The notes under the pieces are model-generated. The model searched no databases and was not told the DNA's origin. It worked only from the letters and a program-made list of their open reading frames with translations. The position numbers and the translations under genes are program-made. A stretch of DNA of 64,000 bases, taken from contig NC_061511.1 in the NCBI RefSeq assembly GCF_022539505.1, positions 31,816,620-31,880,619 on the forward strand, written 5' to 3'. Position 1 is the first letter of the stretch, and the number at the start of each line of letters is the position of its first letter. This DNA comes from Lolium rigidum (lineage: Eukaryota > Streptophyta > Magnoliopsida > Poales > Poaceae). Of this stretch, positions 11,982-23,525 are shown in pieces.

Positions 11982-12692
11982 ATGGACAACAATGACCTTT
12001 TTATTCTATTTCCTGATTTAAGACATGGATGGTTTGATGCGAAAATTAAAAAACCCATGGAACATATTAATATGAATGCTTTGGACACTATTGTTGCTAA
12101 TGCTATGGAAAATTCTAAGCTTGGGGAAGCTGGCTTTGATGAGCATGATATTTTTAGTCCCCCAAGCATTGAGGAGAAAATTTACTTTGATGATACTTTG
12201 CCTCCCATTTATGATGATTATAATGATAGTAGTCTTTTGTTACCACCTGTTATGGAGGATAAATTTGATTATGATTACAATATACCTCCTATATTTGATA
12301 GCTACTTTGTTGAATTTGCTCCCACTACAATTAATAAGAATGACTATGCTTATGTTGGGAGTAGTAATTATTTTATGCATGAGACTCATGATAAGAATGC
12401 TTTATGTGATAGTTATATTGTTGAGTTTGCTCATGATGCTACTGAAAGCTATTATGAGAGAGGAAAATATGATTGTAGAAATTTTCATGTTACTAAAACA
12501 CCTCTCTATGTGCTGAAATTTTTGAAGCTACACTTGTTTTATCTTCCTATGCTTGTTACTTTGCTCTTCATGAACTTGTTTATTTACAAGATTCCTATGC
12601 ATAGGAAGCATGTTAGGCTTAAATGTGTTTTGAATTTGCTTCTTGATGCTCTCTTTTGCTTCAAATACTATTTCTTGCGAGTGCATCATTAA
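11982..12692 (+). CDS. Unknown 236-aa ORF of element 2, homologous to the ORF of element 1
   Basis: From about residue 20 on, this ORF is nearly the same as the one at 1695-2456. It shares NAMENSKLGEAGFDEHDIF, the acidic DDYND-rich middle and the hydrophobic C-terminus ending YYFLRVHH. The N-terminus differs, and there are in-frame deletions (for example after NIPPIFD). An open frame kept in two families with different LTRs suggests past selection on the protein. No known domain is seen and the function is unknown. The 3' untranslated region (GGGAGATAACCCATGTG) is also shared. Confidence 0.55.
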   Translation: MDNNDLFILFPDLRHGWFDAKIKKPMEHINMNALDTIVANAMENSKLGEAGFDEHDIFSPPSIEEKIYFDDTLPPIYDDYNDSSLLLPPVMEDKFDYDYNIPPIFDSYFVEFAPTTINKNDYAYVGSSNYFMHETHDKNALCDSYIVEFAHDATESYYERGKYDCRNFHVTKTPLYVLKFLKLHLFYLPMLVTLLFMNLFIYKIPMHRKHVRLKCVLNLLLDALFCFKYYFLRVHH

Positions 12693-15166
12693 AATTGCTG
12701 AGCCCATCTTAATGGCTATAAAGAAAGAACTTCTTGGGAGATAACCCATGTGTTATTTTGCTACAGTACTTTGTTTTATATTTGTGTCTTGGAAGTTGTT
12801 TACTACTGTAGCAACCTCTCCTTATCTTAGTTTTGTGATTTGTTGTGCCAAGTGAAGCCTCTAATCGAAGGTTGATACTAGATTTGGATTTCTGCGCAGA
12901 AACAGATTTCTATCTGTCACGAATCTGGGCTGTTTTCTCTGTAAGTAACTCAGAAAAATATGCCAATTTACGTGCGTGTTCCTCAGATATGTACGCAACT
13001 TTCATTAGTTTTGAGTTTTTCCGTTTGAGCAAGTCTGGTGCCATTTTAAAATTCGTCTTTACGGACTCTTCTGTTTTTGACAGATTCTTCCTTTTATTTC
13101 GCATTGCCGCTTTTGTTAAGTTGAATGAGTTTCTTTGTTCCATTAACTTTCAGAAGTTTTGTGCAATGTCCAGAAGTGTAAAGAATGATTGTGTCACCTC
13201 TGAATGTGTAAATTTTTAATTATGCACTAACCCTCTAATGAGTTTGCTTGAAGTTTGGTGTGAATGAAGTTTTCAAGGGTCAAGAGAGGAGTATGATATA
13301 CTATGATCAAGAGGAGTGAAAGCTCTAAGCTTGGGGATGCCCCCGTGGTTCACCCCTGCATATTCTAAGAAGACTCAAGCGTCTAAGCTTGGGGATGCCC
13401 AAGGCATCCCCTTCTTCATCGACAAAGTATCGGGTTCCTTCTCTTGAAACTATATTTTTATTCGGTCACATCTTATGTACTTTACTTGGAGCGTCCGTGT
13501 GTGCTTTTATTTTTGTTTTGTTATTTTCATTCTCTGAATAAGTTCATCCTTGTGTGGGAGAGAGACACGCTCCGCTGGTTCGTATGAACACATGTGTTCT
13601 TAGCTCATAATATTCATGGCGAAGTTTCCTCTTCGTTAAATTGTTATATGGTTGGAATTGGAAAATGCTACATGTAGTAATTGGTAAAATATCTTGGATA
13701 ATGTGATACTTGGCAATTGTTGTGCTCATGTTTAAGCTCTTGCATCATATACTTTGCACCCATTAATGAAGAAATACATAGAGCTTGCTAAAATTTGGTT
13801 TGCATATTTGGTCTCTCTAAGGTCTAGATAATTTCTAGTATTGACTTTGAACAACAAGGAAGACGGTGTAAAGTCTTATAATGTTTACAATATGTCTTTT
13901 ATGTGAGTTTTGCTGCACCGGTTCATCCTTGAGTTTGCTTCAAATAACCTTGCTAGCCTAAACCTTGTATCGAGAGGGAATACTTCTCATGCATCCAAAA
14001 TCCTTGAGCCAACCACTATGCCATTTGTGTCCACCATACCTACCTACTACATGGTATTTCTCCGCCATTCCAAAGTAAATTGCTTGAGTGCTACCTTTAA
14101 ATAATTCAAAATTTATCACCTCTTATTTGTGTCAATGTTTTATAGCTCATGAGGAAGTATGTGGTGTTTTATCTTTCGATCTTGTCATTTACTTTTGACG
14201 AGACTTTCACAATGGACTAGTGGCACATCCGCTTATCCAATAATTTTGCAAAAAGAGCTGGCAATGGGGTTCCCAGCCCCAATTAATTAACTTTCATTAA
14301 TAATTCTCTTCACATGTTTTGCTCTGATTCATCTGTAAGCAACTTAATTTTGCAAATAGACACTCCTCCATGGTATGTGAATGTTGGAAGGCACCCGAGG
14401 ATTCGGTTAGCCATGGCTTGTGTAAGCAAAAGGTTGGGAGGAGTGTCATCCATAAATAAAGAAAAACTAAACTAAAATACATGTGTAAACAAAAGAGAAG
14501 AGGGATGATCTACCTTGTTGGTAGAGATAACGTCCTTCATGGGAGCCGCTCTTGAAAGTCTGGTTGATGAGGTAGTTAGAGTGCCCACTACCATTCGTTG
14601 ACAACAACAAACACCTCTCAAAATTTTACTTTTATGCTCTCTTTATGTTTTCAAAACCAAAGCTCTAGCACAAATATAGCAATCGATGCTTTCCTCTTTG
14701 AAGGACCATTCTTTTACCTTTATGTTGAGTCAGTTCACCTATTTCTCTCCATCCCAAGAAGCAAACACTTGTGTGAACTGTGCATTGATTCTTACATACT
14801 TGCTTATTGCATTTTTTATATTACTCTATGTTGACAATTATCCATGAGATATACATGTTACAAGTTGAAAGCAACCGCTGAAACTTAATCTTCCATTGTG
14901 TTGCTTCAATGTCTATACTTTAAATTATTGCTTTATGAGTTAACTCTTATGCAAGACTTATTGATGCTTGTCTTGAAAGTGCTATTCATGAAAAGTCTTT
15001 GCTTTATGATTCAGTTGTTTACTCATGTCATTACCATTGTTTTGATCGCTGCATTCATTACATATGTTTACAATATGATCAAGTTTATGATGGCATGTCA
15101 CTTCAGAAATTATCTTTGTTATCGTTTTACCTGCTCGGGACGAGCGAGAACTAAGCTTAGGGATGC
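12693..15166 (+). other. Non-coding internal region of element 2
   Basis: No coherent coding region. Two internal polypurine-like motifs (13325-13341 and 13383-13399) precede a perfect 9-bp inverted repeat (GGGGATGCC / GGCATCCCC, 13391-13411), exactly as in element 1. Around 14100-14600 the sequence diverges from element 1, including a stretch absent from it. Confidence 0.6.
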
Positions 15167-16906
15167 TGATACGTCTCCAACGTATCGATAATTTCTTATG
15201 TTCCATGCTACTTTATTGATGATACCTACATGTTTTATGCACACTTTATGTCATATTTGTGCATTTTCTGGAACTAACCTATTAACAAGATGCCGAAGTG
15301 CCAGTTCTTGTTTTCTGCTGTTTTTGGTTTCAGAAATCCTAGTAACGAAATATTCTCGGAATTGGACGAAATCAACGCCCGGGTTCCTATTTTGCCCGGA
15401 AGCATCCAGAACACCCGAGAGCCGCCAGAGGAGGGCCCTGTGGGCCCCAGATGATAGGGTGGCGCGGCCTGGGCCCTGGCCGCGCCAGCCTATGGTGTCG
15501 CCGCCCCTTCGACCTTCTGACGCTGCCCTTTCGCCTATATAAAGCCCCTGCATCGAAAACCCTTACGGAGGAAGCCACGATACGGAAAACCTTCCAGAGC
15601 CGCCGCCATCGCGAAGCCAAGATCTGGGGGACAGGAGTCTCGTTCCGGCACCCTGCCGGAGCGGGGAAGTGCCCCGGAAGGCTTCTCCATCGACACCGCT
15701 GCCATCTCCACCGCCATCTTCATCACCGCTGCTGCTCCCATGAGGAGGGAGTAGTTCTCCATCGAGGCTCGGGGCTGTACCGGTAGCTATGTGGTTCATC
15801 TCTCTCCTATGTACTTCAATACAATAATTTCATGAGCTGCCTTACATGATTGAGATTCATATGATGATGCTTGTAATCTAGATGTCATTGTGCTAGTCAA
15901 GTGAGTTTTACTTATGTGATCTCCAGGAGACTCCTTGTCCCACGTGTGTAAAGGTGACAGGTGTGTGCACCGTGTGGGTCTCTTAGGCTATATTTCACAG
16001 AATACTTATTCACTGTTATGAATGGCATAGTGAAGTGCTTATTTATATCTCTTTATGATTGCAATGTGTTTTGTATCACAATTTATCTATGTGCTACTCT
16101 AGCAATATTATTAAAGTAGTTTTATTCCTCCTGCAAGATGTAATGGTGACAGTGTGTGCATCCGTGTTAGTACTTGGTTTATGCTATGATCATGATCTCT
16201 TGTAGATTGCGAAGTTAACTATTGCTATGATAGTATTGATGTGTATTATTCCTCCTACATAAGCATGAAGGTGACGAGTGTGCATGCTATGTTAGTACTT
16301 GGTTTAGTCGTATCGATCTTTCATGCACTCTAAGGTTATTTAAATATGAACATTGAATTGTGGAGCTTGTTAACTCCGGCATTGAGGGTTCGTGTAATCC
16401 TACGCAATGTGTTCATCATCCAACAAGAGAGTGTAGAGTATGCATTTATCTATTCCGTTATGTGATCAATGTTGAGAGTGTCCACTAGTGAAAGTCTAAT
16501 CCCTAGGCCTTGTTCCTAAATACGCTATCGCTGTTTATTCTTGTTTTACTTGCGTTACTACTGCTGAGTTACTACTTGCATGTTTACTTCTGCAATATTA
16601 CTACCATCAATCGCACGCCGGCGAAGCTATTTTACGGCGCCGTACTACTGCTCATATTCATTCATACCACTTGTATTTCACTATCTCTTCGCCGAACTAG
16701 TACACCTATTAGGTGTGTTGGGGACACAAGAGACTTCTTGCTTTGTGGTTGCGAGGGTTGCATGAGAGGGATATCTTTGACCTCTTCCTCCCTGAGTTCG
16801 ATAAACCTTGGGTAATCCACTTAAGGGAAACTTGCTGCTGTTCTACAAACCTCTGCTCTTGGAGGCTCAACACTGTCTACAAGAATAGAAGCACCCGTAG
16901 ACATCA
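15167..16906 (+). repeat. 3' LTR of element 2
   Basis: This 1740-bp LTR is a near-identical copy of 10087-11816, with the TATA box at about 15535-15547. It ends GTAGACATCA and is followed by the GTGGG target duplication. Confidence 0.92.
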
Positions 16907-16911
16907 GTGGG

Positions 16912-17285
16912 CAAGACAAGCAGGCAACCGAACAAGGAAAGATTAGATTTAAAACTATTGTAAACCTAGTCGTACTCGGTGAGACCTCTTGAGACATGGC
17001 CACCTATATAAAGGCCAGGAGAGGGGCTGCCGAGACACAATGAATCTTAGCAAACCTTAGCCACCTAAAGCTTAGAGCTAGGTCACCATAGCATTTAACT
17101 TCTCGACGAGATCTCAGCCGAACTATTCGGCACCCCATTGTAACCTAATATCTTCATAATCAAGAACAGACAGGCAGGACGTAAGGGTTTTACCTCATCG
17201 AGGGCCCCGAACCTGGGTAAATCGCTCTCCCCGCTTGTCCGTGAACCGATGTCTCGTGTCAGCTTGCAGGATTCCATCAACCCTA
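16912..17285 (+). repeat. Right LTR of element 3, distal part
   Basis: This continues the LTR interrupted at 10086. A TATA box (CCTATATAAAGGCC) lies at about 17003-17016. The sequence from 17075 to 17285 matches 9504-9721. It carries the unoccupied equivalent of the CACTA insertion site at 17073-17080. Confidence 0.6.
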
Positions 17286-17558
17286 AGCCCCTATCGGAGG
17301 GCATTGTCGAGGAGCACCCTCGACAAGTGGCGTTGCCAAGTAGGAACGGTCGCTGGCAATACATTTGGCTTGAATTACTGCTTGTCCCCAAGCAGGAGCT
17401 CGAGGAAATTATTGACGGGGCGAGTCGAGCATCTAACGCAACCAATATGTATTTAAATCTCATCGACCACCAAGTGAAGAGTATATTGCCAAGAAGTAAG
17501 GATAGCTTTCAGATCTTGCAACTATAATCACCCTTCGCATGTGCATGCACAACTAAAA

Positions 17559-18111
17559 TCATATCCTAACTACTAGGATTGCTTTCTCGGCGGCAGAACA
17601 ATTGACATATTGACTTTCAAGGGTCACAACCAGGATCTTATTCACCCCCTCTAGAGCGATGATGCGAACTCCCATTTCCTCTATAATGTTTTCCAACTGA
17701 GAAATGTACTCTTTGTGAAGCTTGTTAGTTTCTTCAAGGGTTGCAATTACACGCATGCCCATGTGCAAGTTACCATATGTGTTCATTGCAATATTCTTAT
17801 CGAGGTGATCAAGAATCTAGCAAAAGTAAGTTCATATGATTAGTTGACCGAGGGGCATGTAGTTCAAACCTTTTTACTCATTCCTCGAGGGCGTTGATCG
17901 TGGTTTGAAATTTCTTATTGCGAAGTTTGTACTCTTCATCTTCAGCGGCATCCCCTTTCCTATGTGGCACATACCTAATCTCCCCGGTAGCTTTGTTTGT
18001 GAAATTGATAATGTCGTTTTCCTCCTTTTCGTTCACAACTTGGGAAAACATTTCGCGTCCATTCTCCGCCATCTCCAGCAAGGCGCACCCGTCCTTCTCG
18101 AGGTTTGTCAT
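17559..18111 (-). pseudogene. Minus-strand coiled-coil protein gene, two exons, probably broken
   Basis: The first exon (18111 down to about 17878) starts MTNLEKDGCALLEMAENGRE, is rich in Glu, Lys and Asn, and ends NALEE. The second starts after an acceptor (TTTGCTAG) near 17820, continues as ILDHLDKNIAMNTYG and contains heptad-like LEETNKLHKEYISQLENIIE. The donor after exon 1 lacks a proper GT in frame: a TGA comes directly after the last Glu codon. The gene is therefore probably non-functional or differently spliced. A TATA-like TTTATATA lies about 120 bp upstream of the start. A decayed copy of the second exon lies at 23790-24030. The family is not recognised. Confidence 0.45.
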
Positions 18112-19205
18112 GGCTCAGGGAAGCTTCCCGTCTAGGTTTGATATTGTTCGAAGAAGAGACCTATCACATGCCCATGCTTGATGAGATTAGGTCTGAAGTT
18201 ATGAACAAAAGAGAGCCCCTTGGTGTGTATATAAAGGGGCACGTCAAGAGTCACTTAATATTTGTGCCTGACTTGTCCAAGATAAAAATCTCAGCAATTT
18301 TGGAAAGAAATAAACATATTCGCGGTCGTCAGAGACGGTAATGATCATTGGTACGGTCATGGCTAGGAGGATTTGCCTAGCTGTGCGGATCGCCTGATTA
18401 GAGTTGTCATCGAGCCTTCTGCTACTAGGTCGGTGAGTTAACATGGATCTAATCTCGTTGTTGATTGTCCACAGGTAGATCTTGGTGGTTCGTGTATGAT
18501 AATTTTTTTTTGTTTTTATGCATGTAAGCCAACAACGTTAGCCTCTTTGGCAATGTACGTCGATGTTGGTGCTTCTTGGTCGATTGCTTCCTCTGGACTG
18601 GCCGGTCTGATCCCGCCGTCCACTCACAGACTCCTATTGGCGCTTATGAGTGTGAGTACTTCATGTGGTGTTGAGTTAAGTTATAGCCATTCATCGAGTT
18701 GTATCCATCGGTCTAGACTTTTTCTATACGATTAATACACGTTTTAGGATAATTCTCGAAAAGCATTGCACTGGCGAGAAAGAGATTCCAATAGCAGGTA
18801 AACCTTTTTTTACGAAACACAATACAGACGCATGCACTCACAAAAACATACATACACTCACCCTTACGAACGCACGCACACACAACCTACTCTATAAGCA
18901 TCTTCGAGAGATCAAGTCCAAAAAAACTAATCCGAATGATCTTAAGATTGATGAAGTCACCACGAAGGTTTCACTGTGTTGACGGAACATCACCTACCAC
19001 TAAAATGTATTCCACCCTTTAATAAAACATCAAAGTATCAAATCTGAAATTTAAACTCCGGTGGACTGGGTTGCCCTCGTAAGCATCAGGTTGGTTCTCG
19101 GTAAACTTTTATTTATTTATAGGGCCACTTTCACCGTGAGCATGGACACACATCCAAATATCGCAAGGCACACTCAACCGGGAGTTATTCTAGCAGGGCC
19201 AAATC

Positions 19206-19593
19206 GGAAGCAAATTTGGTGCACATGAGCACCAGTGCTCTCAGTTTTAAAAATATTTTAAAATTATATTTCTGTGTTTCAAAAAATCATCACATTTATT
19301 CCATAAATACATACACTTGTTCTGAATATTCGTGCGAAGTTTCGGTAGAAATTACATTGTATTTTGAGCTACAGGAAAAAGACAAATTTGTGGCTACGTA
19401 TAGCGGTATATATTTGTCAGAAATTTGTCTTTTTTGTATAGCTTAAAATATAACATATTTTTCTCCAATTTTTTTACCGTACCTTCAGAATGTTTTTATG
19501 TATGTGGGTATTAAATTTTATATTTTTTGAAATCCAAAAAATATGATTTTTAGAAATCAGGAGCACTGGTGCTCATGTGCCAAAATACTTTTT
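19206..19593. mobile_element. Mutator-type MITE, 388 bp, with 10-bp target duplication
   Basis: The element is flanked by GGGCCAAATC at 19196-19205 and 19594-19603. Its arms contain a perfect 20-bp inverted repeat, GCACATGAGCACCAGTGCTC. The interior is AT-rich. Segment B lacks it at the matching place (near 24835), giving an empty site. The 9-10 bp duplication fits the Mutator superfamily. Related elements are at about 24293-24683 and 40744-41149. Confidence 0.85.
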
Positions 19594-19930
19594 GGGCCAA
19601 ATCATGCTTGAAAATAACTAAACAAAATACGTACGTCAGCAAACACCAAATCCTTGTTCTCTCGCGCTTTTCACCAGCAGCCGAAAGCAGCACGATTACT
19701 CCAAACCATGTACAGTACGTGTGCTGCGTCTGCCGCTCCGGTCCCGGATCCCGAAGCCTCCAGAGAAACGAATCGATGCTGCCTCCCACCACGCGGATCA
19801 TGTCTCCCTTCCTCGCTAGATAGATAAATAATCATCCCCCGCAACCTACCCCTCACTATCCCCCATCGCCCCAACCTCGCCGCGGATCAACTCTCAGCAC
19901 CACCAGCATTCCGCCGCTGTCGTCGTCGCC

Positions 19931-19988
19931 ATGACTGTGGAGGTGTGCGTCAAGGCCGCCGTCGGCCACCCCGACACGCTCGTCGACT
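19931..19988 (+). pseudogene. DHAR copy A: exon 1 only
   Basis: It encodes MTVEVCVKAAVGHPDTLVD, matching DHAR N-termini, with the exon 1 donor GTGAGT retained. It differs from copies B and C by Val for Gly at residue 18. The promoter region upstream (from about 19640) matches copy B, including CCGGTCCCGGATCCCGAAGC. After the donor a GA microsatellite begins (about 19996-20014) and homology to the DHAR gene stops, so no further exons exist. Confidence 0.85.
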
Positions 19989-20014
19989 GTGAGTTAAGAG
20001 AGAGAGAGAGAGAG

Positions 20015-20500
20015 ACGGAGGCTTTTGTGAGATTTACATCGATTCCTTCATAAAACACTAATTAAATGTGAGATTCGTAGAGCAAGCTGCAGCTTGCAAA
20101 AGGAACAGTCAAAAAACCTGGATCAATAGCCAAGTCCACGTCTTGGTTGTCAGGCTTCACTGAAGTACATTGGCGAAGTACCCAGGAGTACTCCTAGCTC
20201 ACAACTGGGAAAATGGGCATGTACTATGACCGAGCCACGGATATGTAGATAGTATGATCTCATTTGGCATTGCAGCTCGGATTACAAAAGCAATCAGAAA
20301 TAATACAATTCATTCAGTTCAGATTAGAAAACACTCCCAGTAGAAGAACAAAAAAGTCACCAGACTGGAAGCAATTGCCAGACTTGCAACATTCCTAGAA
20401 GGACAAAAAAATATAACAGTTCTATTTATTTGGCTCGCAATCGCCAGAAGAGGTGTCTGTTCGCTGCATCGGTCGGTTTTGGTGTTATATCCTAGTCTAT
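20015..20500. other. Unassigned sequence after DHAR copy A
   Basis: No coding region, repeat ends or RNA gene could be supported here. Homology to the DHAR gene has already ended at the GA microsatellite. Confidence 0.4.
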
Positions 20501-20513
20501 CGAAATGGCGTAC

Positions 20514-21414
20514 ACCATGGTACGCTTTCACCGAGTAAGAGCCTTTGGAGACCTTTTTGGTTCAGGTCTTTCAAAGTTTGCCAATGTATGGTGTCCTTCC
20601 TTCCAGCCGTGTAAACCCGCCTGAAACGCGTCCTAGTGTCCAGTAAGTATTTCACCTCTTCCTTTCGAACACTGAACACTTTCACCTTTGCATATTCATT
20701 ACATACTGGTTCCAAGCGTCTTGCTAACAACTCGGACAAACTCATCGCTCTCCTCATAGCTAGCGCCTTCACCAAGTCTGAAAATTGATAAGAGTAAGAT
20801 TCATGCTAGTAATTTGAGTTTTAAAGAAATTAAACAGAGCTACTTTTTTCATGCCATACAAGAGTAATAATGTGACATTATTTTCAGTAATTGTAACAAG
20901 GCACAGAGGCTAGCTCTAGAATTCAGTAGCATAATGAAACAGAAGAGTTTCAGCATAGAGTATATCAGTATAAGTTCATTTTGCGGGGATGTTTGTTGAT
21001 ATCAGGCAAGAATAATAAATCTTTTCAATGTAAGATACTACACCGAGAGGTCACAATCTCTTGTACATGGGTTGATTCTGTGATGCGGCACACCTGCAAC
21101 CTATTTTGAGCATTGGAAAGAAGTTGCAGAGCATAAATCTTGTAGTACTAAGATATAATCTAGTCATAGGGAGGTGGCGTGGGCGGTATCGGTTGATTTA
21201 ACACTACTATCACGAACAGTATCGGGTTGATTTAACACGGCACATAGGCTAATTATTTGAATCACAAGTGCAAAGTACAGGGATTCAGCAACTGATATAG
21301 GTTCAGAAAATCAGCAGATTCGTCTTCTCAACATCACACATGCCTCGTGGTGACAAAATTACCTGCTATTGGGAGGTGGCGTCGGCGGCGGCTCCGTCGT
21401 CCTTGTCGGCCTCC
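20514..21414 (-). pseudogene. Minus-strand gene fragment, three exon-like blocks, unrecognised
   Basis: On the minus strand an ATG at 21414 gives MEADKDDGAAADATSQ, then TAG CAG and a GT. A 50-bp exon-like block (about 21055-21104) has good splice sites and reads VCRITESTHVQEIVTS. A third block starts after TTTTCAG near 20777. It can be read in two frames: the one continuing the phase gives LGEGASYEESDEFVRVVSK and stops soon after, while the other is open to 20497. The TAG in block 1 suggests a broken gene. It lies in the spacer between DHAR copies A and B. Confidence 0.3.
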
Positions 21415-21789
21415 ATCCTCTTGTGGGCGCATGGGATGTGGAGGAGGCGGCGACGTCTAGGAGGAGGAGGCGGTGACGTCTAGGAGGAGGAGATGGTGGC
21501 AGCATCTAGGAGGTGCAGGCGGCGGCGTCTACATGCCGGCGGCTCGTATAGTTGGCGGCGGCGGGTAGAGTTGATTGTTCTGATCTATGTAACAGAAAAG
21601 CAACCGTGTGATTTGCCTTCAAAGCAAATCAAGAGCAAAAATCTCACGAGCGTATATGGAATAGCATAGAGGTGGAAGAGCATGGTGTGTTGGACTTCGG
21701 AAAGGCCAGGTTAACTGAACCGAACCACACAAATGTATGGTCGACAGGTTGACTGTACACATGGTTCTGCCCCTTTGATGCTAGAATTG

Positions 21790-22808
21790 TTGGTTTTCTC
21801 ATCGTGTGGTATGTTGATGACCACTTGAGTGCAAAACTCATTCAATTCGAAGGTTTGCTTAGCTTCTATGCCGTCACCTCCATCACCATTGGTAACGGGT
21901 GCAAGACGCCTTTTTGGACCGCCTCTTGGTTAGGGGCCGAAAACCTATCGCCATCGCCCCCCCTCATCTACAAAATTTCCAAGAGAAGGACTTGGAAGGT
22001 TTTCCATGCGCTCAAAGAGAATGCTTGGGTGCACAAAATCACTTTGGATGAGAACTTCAGTATGAACCACCTATCTCAATTTATTGACCTTTGGACTATG
22101 CTTCTTGAGGTGCACCTTGACGAGGATGTGGAAGATTCCATCTCGTGGAAGCTTACGGAAAATGGGCTCTATTAGGCAAAGTCCGCTTACGAGGTGTAAT
22201 TCCTTGGCTCCACCTTTTCTATTATGCAAGACGATGTACGTGGAAGGTTTGGGCCACTCCTAAAGCAAAGTTTTCCGCTTGGCTCTTAACAAAAAACCAT
22301 ATTTGAACCGCCGATCGACTTCAAAAACATGGTTGGCCAAATTGTGGGTTGTGCCCTCTTTGCAAGCAGACGACAGTGTGCCATCTCTTCGTTGAGTGCT
22401 GCTACACGATGCGGCTTTGGACCTACATACGGACGTGGCTTGCCATCCCTGACTTTCAATTGTCCCAATGGGGGGGCCTATCGATCAAGCATTGGTGGTC
22501 CAACATGACTAGTGGTTCCACGTCAAACCGCAAAGCCGCCGCCTCTCTCACACTCCTCGTCACTTGGGAAATTTAGAATGAGCGGAATGCGCGAGTTTTC
22601 CGCAACGAACATACACCTCCTTTAGCCTTGCTAGATAAGATCAAGAAAGAAGTCCGGTTATGGGTGTATGCGAGCGCTAAACGCTTGGGTGAAATTATAC
22701 CGGGAGAGTGAGACATTGTATTTTCTTGTTTGTATGGACTATCGTGTCCAAACAATTTTTTTAATTAATTGAATGGGGCAAAGCTTTTGCCTCCGTTAAA
22801 AAAAACTT
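21790..22808 (+). mobile_element. LINE (L1-type) 3' fragment with A-rich tail
   Basis: Degenerate coding sequence reads FWTASWLGAENL, then a zf-RVT-like block with CPLCKQTTVCHLFVECCY (about 22352-22406) and TLLVTWEI (about 22549-22572). It ends in GEIIPGE and a stop near 22711. An A-rich tail (GTTAAAAAAAAC) follows at about 22795-22806. In-frame stops and a missing 5' part show a dead, 5'-truncated copy. Confidence 0.7.
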
Positions 22809-22809
22809 A

Positions 22810-23525
22810 TAGGGTATTACCTCTGCTCTAAAATATAAGCCTTTGTAAAAGCTAAACTAGCTTTTTTTAAAGTTCATATTTCGGAAATGGGGTAATATTT
22901 TAGTGTACAATCATCTTTAAGATAAAGAAATGATAAATTATTATGACCGTTGTGACGCGAAGAGAAGCGATCAACCATATGCTCTCTTGCACATAGCCAA
23001 CAAAAAAGTACTGAACCGATGATGCGTCATCATTTTCCATTTAACTCTCAGCATTCAATTACGATTTTATTTGTTGAACACTAGTATGCCCAAGCCCATC
23101 CAAGCGCAAACTGTCATAAAAGGGGGCTGAAACCAAACACGATGGAGACTAGCGCGAGTGGGGAAGGAAGGAAGAAAGAGAGACACATGTTCATTTACCA
23201 TGATCCGAACATGATTTGGACATGCCATCCTGAGGTTGAGAGGCATCAGGAACTCAGCCGTTGTATCGGTGAATATAGATAGCAGCAATTGGGGAAGGAC
23301 AAGCCGATCCCTAGATCTAGCCTACCGCCCAAGCACCCTCACAGCTGAATCTAACGGTTTCGATGTTTCTTTCGTCCATTACGAGCCAAGTTTCTCCCTA
23401 GCACAAACCTCGCTTAAATGACCCTTGATGCTGGTACAACTTACATGACCTAGTTTGGGCTGGTCATCTAGGCTGGAGCCTTCTTGCTTATCCTGGGTCT
23501 TGGTGCATTGGCATTACCATCGCCT
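22810..23525. other. Spacer between the LINE fragment and duplicated segment B
   Basis: AT-rich at first; a Stowaway-like end (CTCTGCTCTAAAATATAAGC near 22821) is visible without a clear partner. I see no gene. Confidence 0.35.

Larger units (their letters stand above)
10087..16906 (+). mobile_element. LTR retrotransposon 2, complete, with 5-bp target duplication
   Basis: The left LTR is 10087-11816, the internal region 11817-15166 and the right LTR 15167-16906. Both LTRs run from TGATACGTCT to GTAGACATCA. GTGGG lies immediately before (10082-10086) and after (16907-16911), a perfect 5-bp target duplication. The tRNA-Asp-type primer-binding site is near 11829-11846, and the polypurine tract CTAAGCTTAGGGATGC is at 15151-15166. 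There is no gag-pol; one ORF is at 11982-12692. The internal region is homologous to element 1, although the LTRs are largely different. It is inserted in the right LTR of element 3. Confidence 0.93.
17300..19990. repeat. Duplicated segment A (partner of 23530-26090)
   Basis: Blocks shared with segment B include GACGGGGCGAGTCGAGCAT (17415/23644), the coiled-coil gene exon (17575-17800 against 23800-24020), AAAGAGATTCCAATAGCAGG (18780/24722), CACCGTGAGCATGGACACAC (19133/24770) and the DHAR promoter with exon 1. Order and orientation are the same, so this is a direct duplication of about 2.6 kb now separated by about 3.5 kb. Confidence 0.75.
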
